Shown: in pieces, positions 1 through 6,879 of the stretch
Layout: each line of letters begins with the position of its first letter
Numbering within the stretch: the stretch's first letter is position 1
Assembly: GCA_038522735.1 (NCBI GenBank)
Contig: JBCBJX010000092.1
Span: 1-12,770, forward strand
Direction of reading: 5' to 3'
Length of the DNA stretch: 12,770 bases
From: JBCBJX01 sp038522735
Lineage (GTDB): Bacteria > Pseudomonadota > Alphaproteobacteria > Caulobacterales > Parvularculaceae
The notes under the pieces: model-generated
What the model was told of the DNA's origin: nothing
Databases searched by the model: none
What the model saw: the letters and a program-made list of their open reading frames with translations, nothing else
Program-made: the position numbers and the translations under genes

Positions 1-744
1 CCGTCCGATGGGCCATTCAGCGGGACCGGCGGGCTCCGCGAGAACATACGTCCGCCCCTCAGCTCTGATGGTCAAATCGCCAGGTCGGCGCTTGATGTCG
101 AGGCCGATGTTCACGTGATCCCGATAGGTCAGAAAGACGACCGCGTCGCCGATCCCCGCCGCCCGCAGGAGGACGGCTGTAAGGACGCTCTTGCTGTCGC
201 AGTCGCCGTAATTCCTGCGCAGCACCTCATGCGGCGGCAGAAACTGGTCGTCCGGAATGCGGTAAGGGATACGCTGCACGAAATTGACGATCCGTTCGGC
301 GCGCTCGCGGTCGCTTCCCGTGAAGTTTCTGACTACAGACGAAAAGACGGCGTCGTCGTCCGTCTCGGCGACGATCCTCACGAGATCCAGAGAGCAGAAG
401 CCGTTCTCGCAGGTCTGGAACAGGAGCGCCTCCAGACGACGTTCGACGAATTCCAGGGCGCGCTTCAGCTCCGCGTCCTCATAATACCCGCTGACGCGCC
501 ACGAGCCGTCGCGCTTGAACTGAAGACCGTAATCATCGCCGAAGGCGTTGATCAGGCTCCGTCTGATCTCCCGCTGCACCGCACGGTCGCCCGGGTCCGC
601 TCCCAAAAATCGAAATTTGGGATCGACGCCGTTCGCAGCGGCGCTCGGCGCTGTCAAAGTGCAGAACAATGCTATGACGAGCGCGGCGATGGTGCGAAAC
701 TCGGTTGCAGCGCTCAGCCGGCGGAGTTGTCGTATCACCTTCAT
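1..744 (-). CDS. Exported transglutaminase-like cysteine protein, 3' end cut by window edge
   Basis: Translating the minus strand from the ATG at 744 gives 248 codons with no stop before the left edge, so the C-terminus is missing. The N-terminus is basic with a hydrophobic segment (about residues 18-37, ending PSAAA-NG), a probable Sec signal peptide or anchor. A short TCENGFC pair lies at 111-117. Residues 150-240 resemble the transglutaminase-like superfamily: helix VNFVQRIPYR, then NYGDCDSKS with putative nucleophile Cys182, then DHVNIGL with His210, then an acidic residue at Glu237 (LAEPAGPAEWPIG). That gives a Cys-His-Glu/Asp order. In this family such proteins are proteases, amidases or crosslinkers; the substrate here is unknown. 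An ATG four bases upstream is in another frame and opens only a short unrelated ORF. The gene is divergent from the DUF3429 gene across about 144 bp. The fold is fairly sure, the function is not. Confidence 0.75.
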   Translation of the reverse strand, partial: MKVIRQLRRLSAATEFRTIAALVIALFCTLTAPSAAANGVDPKFRFLGADPGDRAVQREIRRSLINAFGDDYGLQFKRDGSWRVSGYYEDAELKRALEFVERRLEALLFQTCENGFCSLDLVRIVAETDDDAVFSSVVRNFTGSDRERAERIVNFVQRIPYRIPDDQFLPPHEVLRRNYGDCDSKSVLTAVLLRAAGIGDAVVFLTYRDHVNIGLDIKRRPGDLTIRAEGRTYVLAEPAGPAEWPIGR

Positions 745-888
745 CCATCCGCTTCTTGTCGCGGTCCCTTTCAAATCACGGCCGTCGTTTGAGGAATGGT
801 TGGAAAAACGCCTGAAATTTGTCGGAGCGCTTTACCGATTCTTAAGGACGCCCTCGGCGTTGAGGCGAAGCGCCCTATCTCGGCCGCC

Positions 889-1368
889 ATGATGAGACCG
901 CGCCCGCCGATCCCCGCCTCCGCCGCCGCCCTCGGCTATTCAGGCCTTCTTCCGTTTCTGGCGGGCGCCGCCGCGCTGTGGTCCGGCCCGCCCTGGGCGA
1001 GCCTCGCAGGGCAATGGCTCCTCGCTTACGCCGCGGTGATCCTCTCGTTCATGGCGGGGGTGCGCTGGGGGCTCGGCATGCGCGAGGACGACGCCGATGC
1101 AGGCGCGCTCGCCCTCTCGGTCGTCCCGTCGCTCATCGGCTGGGCGATGCTGGTTCCGGACGCGGTGCTGGCGCCCGTCTTCGGCGGCGCGCTTCCCCTT
1201 GCCGTCCGGCTTCTCGCCTGCGCCGCGGCTTTCATCCTCCTCTGGCGCTGGGACCTTCACGCCGTCCGCACGGGAGGCGCGCCCGGCTGGTACGGAGCGC
1301 TCCGCACCCGGCTGACTGTTGTGGTCGCGGCCGCCCTGATCGCCGGCGCAGCGAGCCCTTCCGCATAA
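889..1368 (+). CDS. DUF3429-type inner-membrane protein
   Basis: The 159-residue protein is almost entirely hydrophobic, with about five membrane segments (roughly residues 9-25, 32-50, 65-85, 88-110 and 140-157). The sequence pattern, YAAVILSFMAGVRWGL near residues 44-60 and a late WYGALRTRLT, matches what I know of the DUF3429 family. These are small inner-membrane proteins of proteobacteria with no established biochemical role. I chose the tandem ATG at 889/892 because the family begins shortly before the first membrane helix. An in-frame ATG at 796 would add 31 polar residues that fit the family poorly. No Shine-Dalgarno sequence precedes 889; a TATCTC hexamer lies 7 nt upstream. The gene is convergent with pdeM, with a large inverted repeat between them. 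Confidence 0.75.
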   Translation: MMRPRPPIPASAAALGYSGLLPFLAGAAALWSGPPWASLAGQWLLAYAAVILSFMAGVRWGLGMREDDADAGALALSVVPSLIGWAMLVPDAVLAPVFGGALPLAVRLLACAAAFILLWRWDLHAVRTGGAPGWYGALRTRLTVVVAAALIAGAASPSA

Positions 1369-1379
1369 AGCCGTCTCGT

Positions 1380-1510
1380 CGCTCGCCGCCGTCCTTCGCG
1401 ACGCCGCCTCTCGGCGGCTCCTCAGGACGAAGATTGTGTTGGGTTCGCACAACAACGGAACTTCGTCCTGAGGAGCGGCGGAGCCGCGTCGCGAAGGACG
1501 GCGGCGAGCG
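1380..1510. repeat. REPIN-like long inverted repeat between convergent genes
   Basis: Two arms (1380-1432 and 1461-1510) face each other across a 28-nt spacer. Outer blocks of 25 bp (1380-1404 with 1486-1510) and inner blocks of 16 bp (1417-1432 with 1461-1476) are perfectly complementary. The segments between them do not match each other (1405-1416 and 1477-1485), but each is itself a small hairpin: cgcc-tctc-ggcg and ggc-gga-gcc. Each arm is thus a REP-like unit with its own stem, and the pair forms a larger cruciform or mRNA stem-loop. The unit has the CCTTCGCGAC...CTCCTCAGGACGAAG pattern of the palindromic elements common between genes in alphaproteobacteria. It begins 11 bp after the DUF3429 stop and ends 2 bp from the PdeM stop, so it probably also serves as a bidirectional terminator or mRNA 3'-end stabiliser. 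Confidence 0.85.
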
Positions 1511-1512
1511 CC

Positions 1513-2292
1513 TCAATCCGGCAGCATCTCGCGAGCCGGCGCGCGGTGGACTTTGCCGTTTCCGATCATCAGGGCCGCGACGTCCCGGGAGAAGAGCGGC
1601 GCGAAAGCCTCGTCGCGGAGGTTGAGGCCGCCGGCGTAGGCGCCGAAGGCGGGCATGACGAGCCGGCGGCCGTCGGTCGCAAAGCACCGGCGGCGGACGG
1701 ACCGGCCCGGGCGGCGCACCTTCGCGACCGGGTGCAGGTGGCCGGCGACTTCCCCCGACGCCTGATCAGGCTCCTCATATTCGAGCGGGTCGTGGCGAAA
1801 GATCAGGCGGCCGAGCTGCAGATGCTCGCAGACCATGCCGCGGAAGCGTTTCGGCGGCGCCGGGTCGTGGTTTCCGGCGATCCACACCCAGTCGACGGCG
1901 CGGCAGAGGGCCTCGAGGCGCTCTGCGTCCTCCTCGCAGAAGCGCGCCTCCGCGCCGCGATCATGGAAGGCGTCGCCGAGGGAGACGACCGTCGCGGGGT
2001 TCAACCGCCCCACCGCCTCCTCCAGCCGGTCGAGGGTCGCGCGGGTGTCGTAGGGCGGCAGGAACAGTCCCTTGCGGGCGTAGGAGGTCCCCTTCTCGAA
2101 ATGGAGGTCGGCGGCGACCAGCACCCGCCGCTCCGGCCACCAGAGGACGCCCGACGGGTCCGCCGACACCGCCTCCCCGTTCAACTCGAAAGGCAGCGCC
2201 CCAGCGCTCCCGGGACCCGCCGCCCAGCCGCCGCCCGCCCCGTCAGCGCGGGCGAAAGGCGGCGGAGGCGCTTTTGTTTCCGTTTTGTTCAT
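1513..2292 (-). CDS. pdeM: Ligase-associated DNA damage response endonuclease PdeM (metallophosphoesterase)
   Basis: This is a calcineurin-like metallophosphoesterase of 259 residues with all metal-site motifs: AADLHFEKG (Asp62, His64), SLGDAFHD (Asp107), GNHD (140-143), RHDP (His167) and GHLHP (His185, His187). The DLHFEKG block, the YDT segment and the late MPAFGAYAGGLN match the PdeM family, which occurs with a DExH helicase, an exonuclease and an ATP-dependent ligase; all three lie in this window. It is presumed to cut or trim damaged DNA in the cytoplasm. The first 32 residues are a Pro/Ala/Gly-rich extension before the conserved core. No other in-frame start lies between it and the core, so ATG 2292 stands. 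There is no Shine-Dalgarno sequence; TAAAAC lies 6 nt upstream. It is last in a minus-strand run, 53 bp after the TonB-C lipoprotein gene. Confidence 0.93.
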   Translation of the reverse strand: MNKTETKAPPPPFARADGAGGGWAAGPGSAGALPFELNGEAVSADPSGVLWWPERRVLVAADLHFEKGTSYARKGLFLPPYDTRATLDRLEEAVGRLNPATVVSLGDAFHDRGAEARFCEEDAERLEALCRAVDWVWIAGNHDPAPPKRFRGMVCEHLQLGRLIFRHDPLEYEEPDQASGEVAGHLHPVAKVRRPGRSVRRRCFATDGRRLVMPAFGAYAGGLNLRDEAFAPLFSRDVAALMIGNGKVHRAPAREMLPD

Positions 2293-2345
2293 AGGGGCGT
2301 TTTACGCGCAAAACCGCGGCCTGTCAGCGGGGAAGTTTCCACAGA

Positions 2346-2915
2346 TCAGCGGGCCGACGCCGTCCCGTCATCGCGAAACACGACGTACGCCGTATTCTTC
2401 GGATAGATCACCTTCCGCCCGTCGAGCGTTCCCGGCTCGTAGCGCCAGCGGCGGACGGCGCTGACGGCGGCGCTTTCGAAGGGGGCGACGGCGGCGCCCG
2501 ACGGAACCGCATAGAGAATGGCGGCGCGGGCCGTCGTGCCGTCCGGATCGACGTCGAAGGAGACGGTGATGCAGACGGAGGAATAACCGCGGAAAAGCCC
2601 CATGCTTGGCGGCAGAGCCTCGACGGGGCGCGATTGCGGGCGGGGATCGCGCAGGCGCGATCGGTCCCGGACGGTCACGGGCCCCGGCAGATAATCGGCG
2701 GCCGCCGGGCGGCAGGTCGCCTCAACTTTCTGGGTGCGCACGGGAAGCGGCGGTCTTTCGGCCGAGCGCGTCGGCGCGGACCCGAGGGACCCGGGCTCCG
2801 GCGAGATCGTAAAGGGCTCCTCAGGCGGGATCGCCGTGTCCGTGTTGATCGACGGCCCGTCGTCCGAGGCGCACGCCGCCGCGAAGACCGAAAGAAAGAG
2901 CGCCCGTTTCATCAT
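2346..2915 (-). CDS. Putative lipoprotein with TonB C-terminal-like domain
   Basis: The 189-residue product starts with a short basic N-terminus and a hydrophobic run ending in FAAAC, a loose lipobox with Cys15. The following Ala favours outer-membrane sorting. Residues 20-110 are a Pro/Arg-rich linker. Residues 112-182 look like a TonB C-terminal domain: ITVSFDVDPDGTTA, then ESAAVSAVRRWRYEPGTLDGRKV and a final beta strand. Cys68 and Cys115 could form a disulfide. A genuine TonB has an inner-membrane helix instead of a lipobox, so this is probably a periplasmic or outer-membrane scaffold, not an energy transducer. ATG 2915 is chosen because TGAGG lies 12 nt upstream; a GTG at 2933 has no ribosome site. 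It lies 73 bp downstream of the helicase and 53 bp upstream of pdeM on the same strand, though its role appears unrelated to DNA repair. Confidence 0.75.
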   Translation of the reverse strand: MMKRALFLSVFAAACASDDGPSINTDTAIPPEEPFTISPEPGSLGSAPTRSAERPPLPVRTQKVEATCRPAAADYLPGPVTVRDRSRLRDPRPQSRPVEALPPSMGLFRGYSSVCITVSFDVDPDGTTARAAILYAVPSGAAVAPFESAAVSAVRRWRYEPGTLDGRKVIYPKNTAYVVFRDDGTASAR

Positions 2916-2988
2916 GACCCGCTTATGCCTCACTCAACGTTTGAATTCATCCCGGCGGATGCGGCGAAACCGTGGCGTTGCTCGCAGG

Positions 2989-5493
2989 TCACGCCGTCGC
3001 CTCCGCGATGATCTCCTCGGAAATCTCCTCCAGGATCGCGTCCGAAGCGACGCCGAAGACCGCCTCGCGGCCGACCTCCAGCATCACGGGCACAGCGAGG
3101 GGCGAGACCCGGTCGAGGCGGATATGGCGGACGTTGCCCTGCACGCGCGCCAAGAGCGCCTGCAGCCGGGCGATGTCGAGAAAGCCGCCGGCGGCGGCGT
3201 TCCAGGCGGCCTCCAGGAGGATGTGATCGGGCTCGTGCTCGCGCAGGACGTTGTAGATGAGGTCCGAAGAGAAGGAGACCTGCCGTCCGGTCTTTTCCTG
3301 ACCCGGATGGTTCCGCTCGATGAGGCCGGCGATGACGGCGCAATTGCGGAACGTGCGGCGCATCAGCTGGGCGTCGGCGAGCCAGAGGTCGAGGTCCTCC
3401 CCCAGCATGTCCTGATCGAAGAGATAGGCCATATCCGCTTCGCCGAGGTCCTTTCGGGCGTAGACGGAAAGGGCGTATTCGGTCGGGCAGAAGCCGAGGG
3501 GCTGCAGCCCCATTCGCTCTAACCGCCGGGTGAGCAGCATGCCCATGGACTGGTGGGCGAGGCGACCGTCGAACGGATAGCAGACGAGGAAATGCCGGTT
3601 GCGGCAGAAGAACGTCTCGACCAGCAGCTCCTCCGGCTTCGGAATGATCGATCGCGCCTCTTGCAGCTCCAGCCACTCGCGCACGGGGGCGGGGAGGCTC
3701 GGCCAGCTTTCCGGCTCGTTCACCATGCGGCGGACGCGGTTTGCGAGATACGTCGTGAGCGGAAATTTTCCGCCCTGCCAGGAGGGGATGCGCGGCGCCT
3801 CGGAGGATGAGCGCGTCACCAGCGCGTCGGTTCCGTCGACGCCCTGAAACTCGAGGATCTCACCGGCGAAATAAAACGTGTCGCCGGGACCCAACTGCTC
3901 GATGAACCACTCCTCGATCGTCCCGAGGATGCGCCCCGCCCGGCCGCCGCCCGCCTTCGCCTTCCCGTCCTTGCCCTTGCGCGACGTCGTCAGCCGAACG
4001 TTCAGCGCCGGGATCTCGACGATGGTGCCGATGTTCATGCGGTGCTGCTGGGCGGCGAGCTTGTTCCTGATCCGGAATTTTCCGTCCTGGGTTTTGACGA
4101 GCCGCTTGTGGCGGTCGTAGGCGCGCAGCGCGTAGCCGCCGGTGGCGCAGAAATCGACGACCCGCTCATAGGTCTCCCAAGGAAGATCCGCATAGGGCGA
4201 CGCTGAGGTGATCTCCTCGTAAAACGCCACCGGGTCGAAGGGCGAGGAGCACGCGCGCCCCACCACGTGCTGGGCCAGGACGTCGAGGCCACCGGGCTTC
4301 GGCGGCTCCCCATCGAGCTCCTTCGCGGCGATGGCGTCCTTGGCGGCGCGGCACTCCAGCACCTCGAACCGGTTGCCGGGCACAAGGAGCGCGCGCGACG
4401 GCTCGTCCATCCGGTGATTGGCGCGTCCGACGCGCTGGATGAGGCGGCTCGACCCTTTCGGCGCGCCGATCTGCACGACGAGGTCCACCTCCCCCCAGTC
4501 GATGCCGAGATCGAGGGTCGAGGTGCAGACGACCGCGCGAAGGCCCCCCTTCCCCATCATCGCCTCCACTTTACGGCGGCGCTCCACATCGAGAGAGCCG
4601 TGATGGAGGGCGATGGGGAGGTTGTCGTCGTTCAGGCGCCACAGTTCAGAAAACGCGATCTCCGCCTGGCTCCGCGTGTTGACGAAGACGAGGGTCGTTT
4701 GGGCGCGTTTGATCTCCTCGTAGATCTCCTTGAAGGCGTGGCGCGCCGAATGACCCGACCACGGAATATGCTCTTCGGACGCGAGGACAGAAACGTCCGC
4801 ATCCGCCCCGCCGGCGCCGCGAACGAGGTCCGCCATTTGCGGCTCCGGGGTCTGCGGGGCGAGATAGCGCTGCAGGGGCTCCGGGTCGCGGACGGTGGCG
4901 GAGAGGCCGACAGTTCTGACGGCCGGTGCGAGGGCGCGCAGGCGTGCGAGGCCGAGGGCGAGGAGATCGCCGCGCTTTGAGGCCGTGAGGGCGTGCAGCT
5001 CGTCGAGGATCACGCAATTCAGATAGCGGAAGAACTCCTGTGCATCCTCATGGCTGATGAGGAGGGCGAGCTGCTCCGGCGTCGTTAAGAGAATATCCGG
5101 CGGGTCGCGGCGCTGGCGCTGACGCTTTGCAGAAGGGGTGTCGCCCGTGCGGGTCTCGACGCGGATCGGCAGCCCCATCTCCGCGACCGGCTGCTCGAGA
5201 TTGCGGGCGATATCGACGGCGAGCGCTTTCAACGGCGAGATATAGAGGGTGTGAAGCCCGCCCGCCTCGCCGGGCTTTCGCCCGCCCCGCTCGGCGAGAT
5301 CGATGAGGCTCGGAAGGAACCCCGCAAGCGTCTTGCCGCCCCCCGTCGGCGCGATGAGGAGGGCCGAGCGCCCGGCGCGCCCCTTCTCGACCATTTCGAG
5401 CTGGTGCGGCCGCGGCGCCCATCCGCGCCCGGCGAACCAGTCGGAGAAGCGCTCGGGCAGAAGCGCAGGCGGCGGGGCGGCGTCGTCTCGCAT
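2989..5493 (-). CDS. Ligase-associated DNA damage response DExH-box helicase (Lhr-core type)
   Basis: The protein of 834 residues is a superfamily 2 helicase with intact motifs: Walker A PTGGGKT (49-55), the DExH box DELH (164-167), SAT (198-200), motif V CTSTLDLGIDWGEVD (323-337) and motif VI QRVGRANHR (353-361). The remainder has the long Lhr-core C-terminal region, with a PGDTFYFAGEILEF block near the middle. Length and domain order match the helicase of the ligase-associated repair set, in which an Lhr-type 3'-5' translocase presumably opens damaged DNA for the nucleases and ligase. I start at ATG 5493 (MRDDAAPP); a TTG at 5562 would add an Arg-rich tail that overlaps the divergent gene. 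No Shine-Dalgarno sequence is present; TATAGT lies 7 nt upstream. It heads the minus-strand run helicase, TonB-C lipoprotein, pdeM. Confidence 0.95.
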   Translation of the reverse strand: MRDDAAPPPALLPERFSDWFAGRGWAPRPHQLEMVEKGRAGRSALLIAPTGGGKTLAGFLPSLIDLAERGGRKPGEAGGLHTLYISPLKALAVDIARNLEQPVAEMGLPIRVETRTGDTPSAKRQRQRRDPPDILLTTPEQLALLISHEDAQEFFRYLNCVILDELHALTASKRGDLLALGLARLRALAPAVRTVGLSATVRDPEPLQRYLAPQTPEPQMADLVRGAGGADADVSVLASEEHIPWSGHSARHAFKEIYEEIKRAQTTLVFVNTRSQAEIAFSELWRLNDDNLPIALHHGSLDVERRRKVEAMMGKGGLRAVVCTSTLDLGIDWGEVDLVVQIGAPKGSSRLIQRVGRANHRMDEPSRALLVPGNRFEVLECRAAKDAIAAKELDGEPPKPGGLDVLAQHVVGRACSSPFDPVAFYEEITSASPYADLPWETYERVVDFCATGGYALRAYDRHKRLVKTQDGKFRIRNKLAAQQHRMNIGTIVEIPALNVRLTTSRKGKDGKAKAGGGRAGRILGTIEEWFIEQLGPGDTFYFAGEILEFQGVDGTDALVTRSSSEAPRIPSWQGGKFPLTTYLANRVRRMVNEPESWPSLPAPVREWLELQEARSIIPKPEELLVETFFCRNRHFLVCYPFDGRLAHQSMGMLLTRRLERMGLQPLGFCPTEYALSVYARKDLGEADMAYLFDQDMLGEDLDLWLADAQLMRRTFRNCAVIAGLIERNHPGQEKTGRQVSFSSDLIYNVLREHEPDHILLEAAWNAAAGGFLDIARLQALLARVQGNVRHIRLDRVSPLAVPVMLEVGREAVFGVASDAILEEISEEIIAEATA

Positions 5494-5500
5494 CAGGCAG

Positions 5501-5508
5501 ACTATAGA
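5501..5508. promoter_or_regulatory. Possible overlapping divergent -10 elements (helicase / sulfotransferase)
   Basis: The octamer ACTATAGA lies in the 56-bp gap between the divergent helicase and sulfotransferase genes. Read on the minus strand it gives TATAGT (5506 to 5501), a five-of-six match to the sigma-70 -10 box ending 7 nt before the helicase ATG. Read on the plus strand it gives TATAGA (5503-5508), 41 nt before the sulfotransferase ATG. No convincing -35 hexamer was found for either direction. Assignment rests on the -10 match and its position only. Confidence 0.4.
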
Positions 5509-5549
5509 CCGGAGTGGACGCCGGCGCCGCCGCCGACTACGCCGCGCCC

Positions 5550-6422
5550 ATGGCCGCAGCAAAAAAGCCCCTCATCAAAAACCGCGAGCTTCGCCGTCTC
5601 GCCCACGAGGCGCGGATGCTGTTTACACGGCTCGATGAGCGAACGCTCGCCCGCCTGCGCCGCCGCCGGTTGGTGTTCACCCTGACCAACGGCCGCTCGG
5701 GCTCTATGGTCCTCTATTCGCTGTTCGACCTGATCGAAAACGTCGAGGCGGCCCACGAGCCGGACCCGCGGCTCGATTTCCACCGCCCCCGCGCCTCGCG
5801 GGACGCCGCCTACGCCCGGCGGGTGATCGACAGGCTGAAACTTCCGGCGATCTCCGAGGGCAATGCGCCGGTTTACGTCGAGACCAACAACCTGATCGTG
5901 AAGGCGTATGCGGACGCTCTCGAGGCGGCCGCAGACAAGTACGAGCTCGACCTCGCCTACATCGTTCTCACCCGTCCGGCCCGCGACATCGCCCGGTCGA
6001 TGCTCCGCCTGAACACCATTCCCGGCCGCTCCCGGATCGCAAAGTACTTCTATAACGATCCGAGCGAGCCCTGCCTCCTGCAGCCGACCGACCCGGACGC
6101 GCTGACAGACTATCAGCTCTGCTATTGGCAGACGCTCGAAACCGAAGCGCGTCAGGCCGCGTGCGGGGTCCGCGCGGAGGCCGCCGGACGGCGGGTCGCG
6201 CGCGTCGCGCTCGCCGACCTCAACGCGCCCGGCGGCTTTGAAAACCTCATCGACGCACTGGACCTCCCGATGACCGATGAGGACCGAAGCCGCGTAGCCG
6301 CCTTCCGCGGGCGGACCGTCAATGAAAAATCCTGGGCGGGGCCGGCCGCGGCGAGGACAAGCGACGCAGAACTGGACGCCGCTGAGGCGGCGGTGCGTCG
6401 CGAAGTCGGCCTTGCCGCCTGA
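5550..6422 (+). CDS. Sulfotransferase-like P-loop protein
   Basis: The 290-residue soluble protein has the two nucleotide-binding signatures of PAPS-dependent sulfotransferases. FTLTNGRSGSMVLYSLF (44-59) is the 5'-phosphosulfate loop, and YIVLTRPARDIARSML (137-152) is the 3'-phosphate-binding strand and helix with Arg142 and Ser150. Between them come a loop with His79 and an acceptor-side region. If active it would transfer sulfate from PAPS to an unknown hydroxyl acceptor, perhaps a polysaccharide or lipid. The P-loop reads TNGRSGS, close to the usual TGRSGS/TPRSGS pattern. ATG 5550 has no Shine-Dalgarno sequence; a GTG at 5514 would add 12 residues and begins 5 nt after TATAGA, so that longer start cannot be excluded. 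It is divergent from the helicase, and I see no functional link to DNA repair. Confidence 0.72.
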   Translation: MAAAKKPLIKNRELRRLAHEARMLFTRLDERTLARLRRRRLVFTLTNGRSGSMVLYSLFDLIENVEAAHEPDPRLDFHRPRASRDAAYARRVIDRLKLPAISEGNAPVYVETNNLIVKAYADALEAAADKYELDLAYIVLTRPARDIARSMLRLNTIPGRSRIAKYFYNDPSEPCLLQPTDPDALTDYQLCYWQTLETEARQAACGVRAEAAGRRVARVALADLNAPGGFENLIDALDLPMTDEDRSRVAAFRGRTVNEKSWAGPAAARTSDAELDAAEAAVRREVGLAA

Positions 6423-6473
6423 GCCGCTCCTGCGGTCTTGATCGAGGACGCATGGGAGCCGGCCGTCGCCCGT

Positions 6474-6481
6474 GCTAAGGT
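6474..6481 (+). promoter_or_regulatory. GCTAAGGT motif, possible -10 region of the small membrane protein gene
   Basis: GCTAAGGT (containing TAAGGT, which fits TANNNT) lies 30 nt before the start codon at 6512 and 11 nt before its ribosome-binding site. The identical octamer occurs at 10752-10759, upstream of the glutaredoxin-like gene. No -35 hexamer is evident. Confidence 0.3.
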
Positions 6482-6492
6482 TTACGGAGTTT

Positions 6493-6504
6493 GGGGGGAG
6501 AGGA
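6493..6504 (+). promoter_or_regulatory. Strong ribosome-binding site that decides the start at 6512
   Basis: GGGGGGAGAGGA ends 7 nt before ATG 6512. It contains two Shine-Dalgarno cores (GGAG and AGAGGA). This rules out the upstream in-frame start at 6491, which precedes the site. Confidence 0.8.
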
Positions 6505-6511
6505 TCGACGC

Positions 6512-6856
6512 ATGATCGGTCGTTTGTTCAGCTTCGTCGTCGGCGGGCATCCGCTCGCGAAGCTCGGCCTGTTCGTCGTCGCGTCATTCGCGGCGGGGGC
6601 GCTTCTCACCCTCTTCAACATCAACCCGGTCGAGCTCTGGCGGGCTGTTCTGAGCCACGTCGCGCACGGCGGCGGCGCCTTCTTCGCGTTCGCGACGGAG
6701 GTGTTCGACCAGTCGAAGATGATCGGTCTCAACGCCCTTGAACGCGGGCTGCGCTATGTGGCGACCGGCGCGATCCTTATCGGGCCGGCGTGGCTCATCT
6801 ACCGCATTCTCGGCGGGCTATTGTTCAGCGCGCGGCGCATCGGTCGGCACGGCTGA
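6512..6856 (+). CDS. Small membrane protein, DUF6460-like
   Basis: The 114-residue protein has two hydrophobic helices: residues about 12-35 (LAKLGLFVVASFAAGALLTLF) and about 82-103 (VATGAILIGPAWLIYRILGG). A polar middle section of about 45 residues separates them, and the tail is short and basic (ARRIGRHG). The layout, GG-hydrophobic-NINPVELW followed by LRYVATGAILIGPAWLIYR, resembles what I recall of the alphaproteobacterial DUF6460 family, whose function is unknown; the match is from memory. The start at 6512 is set by a strong Shine-Dalgarno sequence. The gene ends 23 bp before the exonuclease start on the same strand, so readthrough into the repair gene is likely. It could alternatively be an unrelated two-helix membrane protein. 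Confidence 0.75.
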   Translation: MIGRLFSFVVGGHPLAKLGLFVVASFAAGALLTLFNINPVELWRAVLSHVAHGGGAFFAFATEVFDQSKMIGLNALERGLRYVATGAILIGPAWLIYRILGGLLFSARRIGRHG

Positions 6857-6867
6857 GCCGGACGGCC

Positions 6868-6873
6868 TATATC
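6868..6873 (+). promoter_or_regulatory. Possible -10 element of a leaderless exonuclease transcript
   Basis: TATATC lies in the 23-bp gap before the exonuclease gene, followed by six bases (GGGCCC) and then ATG 6880. A transcript from this element would start at or next to the A of the start codon. No -35 box and no Shine-Dalgarno sequence are visible. Confidence 0.3.
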
Positions 6874-6879
6874 GGGCCC

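Noticed and set aside
796..888. N-terminal extension of the DUF3429 protein from ATG 796
   Set aside because: It adds 31 polar residues before the first membrane helix, unlike the family; the GAGGA there directly abuts the ATG, too close to act as a ribosome site.
1546..2406. Plus-strand open frame across pdeM
   Set aside because: It is the antisense shadow of a gene with all catalytic motifs intact; its composition (Arg, Ala and Gly rich) shows no domain.
2734..3522. Plus-strand open frame across the TonB-C gene and the end of the helicase
   Set aside because: Antisense to two supported genes, spanning their junction; no recognisable motif.
4267..4980. Plus-strand open frame inside the helicase gene
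   Set aside because: It mirrors conserved helicase codons and has no independent support.
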